NCBI GenBank assembly: GCA_033297075.1
Contig: MU858267.1
Coordinates: forward strand, 1 to 59,331
DNA length: 59,331 nt
Source of the DNA: Rhypophila decipiens
Lineage: Eukaryota; Ascomycota; Sordariomycetes; Sordariales; Naviculisporaceae
Direction of reading: 5' to 3'
Shown here: piece by piece, positions 58,101 to 59,331 of the stretch
Position numbering within the stretch: position 1 is the stretch's first letter
Layout: the number at the start of each line of letters is the position of its first letter
Program-made: the position numbers and the translations under genes
The notes under the pieces: generated by a model
The model's input: the letters and a program-made list of their open reading frames with translations, nothing else
The model's database searches: none
Told to the model about the DNA's origin: nothing

Positions 58101-58423
58101 ACACTACGCGCCATATGTGGGACCTGCTGCTGAAAACCAACGTCGTAAAACACTGGCAGCGTCCCTTCATCCTCGAGAAAAAGGAGATCGACAGGGTATC
58201 CCGCTCCAGACTGGAAATTCGGTGTCTGTTGCGACAGGTTGTCGTATGGCACATTGAGCTCTGGAGCACTGGAAAGAAAAGGGTTGATATCGTTGGCCCA
58301 GCCAAGGCCCTCGAGGTCGAGATCAATGTCGAGGTCCATGGGATCTGCGACTGGAGCAGACTGCTGGTTTGATCCCGAGGGCAGCCCAAGACACTCATCC
58401 CCGTATCCGACGCCGTTGAACAT
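55141..58423 (-). CDS. Transcription factor with Zn2Cys6-like motif and C-terminal C2H2 fingers
   Basis: Four exons in phase: 58423-57383, 57326-56775, 56710-55653, 55588-55141; 1032 residues. The N-terminus is acidic (DLDIDLDLEGLG) and disordered. At the end of exon 1 a basic stretch leads to ACWRCKVLKRK, completed across the intron by C-TPEPT-CRCC and later WPIIGCRRG. This Zn-cluster-like module (CxxC-x6-C-x5-C) occurs in a family of fungal regulators. The middle is a helical domain. The C-terminus holds C2H2 fingers: a degenerate CGCC...H...H, then ACSHCKMRFKSPKEAERHINAIH, CGFCGGEFQ...QHLDEVH, and the family signature RRFYRVDNFRQHLKTAH. Two zinc-module types in one protein suggest a DNA-binding regulator; targets unknown. 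ATG 58423 is the first in frame. Confidence 0.85.
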
Positions 58424-59331
58424 GATGACAATGGTGAATGAGGGCCGAAGGATGCTTGGAGACAGGCTCGACGCCCTCACTGTTGAGTTATCAGTACGAA
58501 TAGGTGGCTCACCCTAAAATCGGGTCGAATGGGACTTGAAGGAGCGGATTGAACATCAAGTGATGTGCAACTTGAACATCTCCACTCCACGAAGTTGGGC
58601 ATGAGTGGGAAGTATATGGCAATGTAACTTCACTCACGGAGAAAGATCAAACCGTCAAGTTTGGAAGGAAAAAAGGTAAACACTGAAGAAGGATGCCAGA
58701 TGCCAGATGCCAGATTCCAGAATGGAACGATAACATGACGTGTCGACGCCCTATCTCGCTCGGTCAAGGACTCGAGGGCTTGAGGGATCCAATGCGGTGG
58801 TTCGGAGTTGTTCCAGGCCCACCATGTTCGGAGGAGCGCGGGGTGCTGGTGCTGCTCGTGTTCAGTGGAAGTGTGGGCGACCTTCCGGGCCTGTCGTTCG
58901 CCCAAGACCCTGGGCTATTTCTGGCTAGCTGCCATGTTTTCCGGTGGTTGGCCAATGGAGACCGCGACCCAGCTGCAAGTTTGCGGCAAAAGCAGCCCCA
59001 AGCGAAGAGGACCGCCTGCCTGACCGGGGGTCTGCCACTGCCTGGCTCCGGCTAAGCCCTACAAGGTCGAACACGGGGAACTGGAGAGTGAACCCTGGAG
59101 AGTGATTGGGAAAATGGGATGCAGATCGCTAACAGCTTGTGCAGTGGATTCGCACAGGACATGTTACTGCCTTCTGGTTGTAGATCCAGTCAACACGCGT
59201 GACGCCAGTCGCTGACAAAGCACAGCTGTCAATTTTGGGGCCCAATAGGTTCGCGGGTACCCGCGAATCTAAGATTTTTCCCCTTTCCCCTTCCACAACA
59301 TCAACTGATGTTTTTAAAAATTTGGAAAAAA
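58424..59331. other. Right edge, no supported gene
   Basis: Upstream region of the zinc-finger gene plus about 0.7 kb to the window end. ORFs are short and overlapping. A T/A-rich stretch closes the window. Confidence 0.5.
58692..58712. repeat. Heptanucleotide tandem repeat
   Basis: Three consecutive copies of GATGCCA (phase arbitrary), followed by one decayed copy. Probably a replication-slippage microsatellite in the promoter area of the zinc-finger gene. Confidence 0.8.

Noticed and set aside
1..59331. CRISPR arrays, bacterial operons or phage genes
   Set aside because: The DNA is fungal: spliced genes, fungal families, no regular spaced repeats.
1..59331. Intact transposons or retroelements
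   Set aside because: No transposase, reverse transcriptase or long terminal repeats seen in any frame.

Overview
This window is nuclear DNA from a filamentous ascomycete (Pezizomycotina). The class Sordariomycetes fits the gene families but is an inference. The evidence is many short GT-AG introns (about 45-95 bp) with CTAAC/CTGAC-like branch points, fungal-only families (HET domain, SesB-type NLR, UstYa/DUF3328, SAT4/rhodopsin-like membrane proteins, AA9 LPMO with CBM1, Zn2Cys6 regulators) and long AT-richer intergenic stretches. I placed exon joins by hand and kept only those whose splice sites and reading phase agree.

Layout. 0-8 kb: a DUF6601-like membrane protein (minus), then a long gene related to the C-terminal half of fungal 2OG-Fe(II) oxygenase-family proteins (minus). 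That gene carries a frame-breaking 17-bp tandem duplication and a disordered tail with SUMO-interaction-like motifs. 8.9-15.6 kb: a divergent pair, a SesB-hydrolase/NACHT/ankyrin NLR (minus) and a HET-domain gene (plus), the architecture of allorecognition and regulated cell death loci. The NLR has a 1-nt frame break in a homopolymer just before its hydrolase nucleophile motif. 15.9-24 kb: a secreted GH2 glycosidase, a small ankyrin protein, a multipass membrane protein and a small helical protein (all minus). 24.8-30.8 kb: a decayed K/E-rich gene, a SAT4/rhodopsin-like membrane protein, a degenerate tRNA-like sequence and an unknown gene. 31.3-35.1 kb: a UstYa-like oxidase, a cysteine-rich ORF, a GNAT acetyltransferase and a four-exon short secreted peptide; this is a candidate RiPP-like mini-cluster. 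36.8-42.5 kb: a second SAT4/rhodopsin-like gene, an amino-acid/choline-type permease with an 11-nt micro-exon, and a secreted GH17-like glucanase. 45.8-58.4 kb: a Zn2Cys6 regulator, a membrane-anchored caspase-like protein lacking both catalytic residues, an AA9 LPMO-CBM1, and a regulator combining a Zn-cluster-like motif with C2H2 fingers.

Two themes link the genes. One is conflict and cell-death proteins (NLR, HET, pseudo-caspase, ankyrin protein). The other is secreted carbohydrate-active and small-peptide biology (GH2, GH17-like, AA9, UstYa with short peptide). The long gaps (42.5-45.8 kb, 47.5-50.5 kb, 35.1-36.8 kb, 27.5-29.6 kb) hold nothing I can support as coding.
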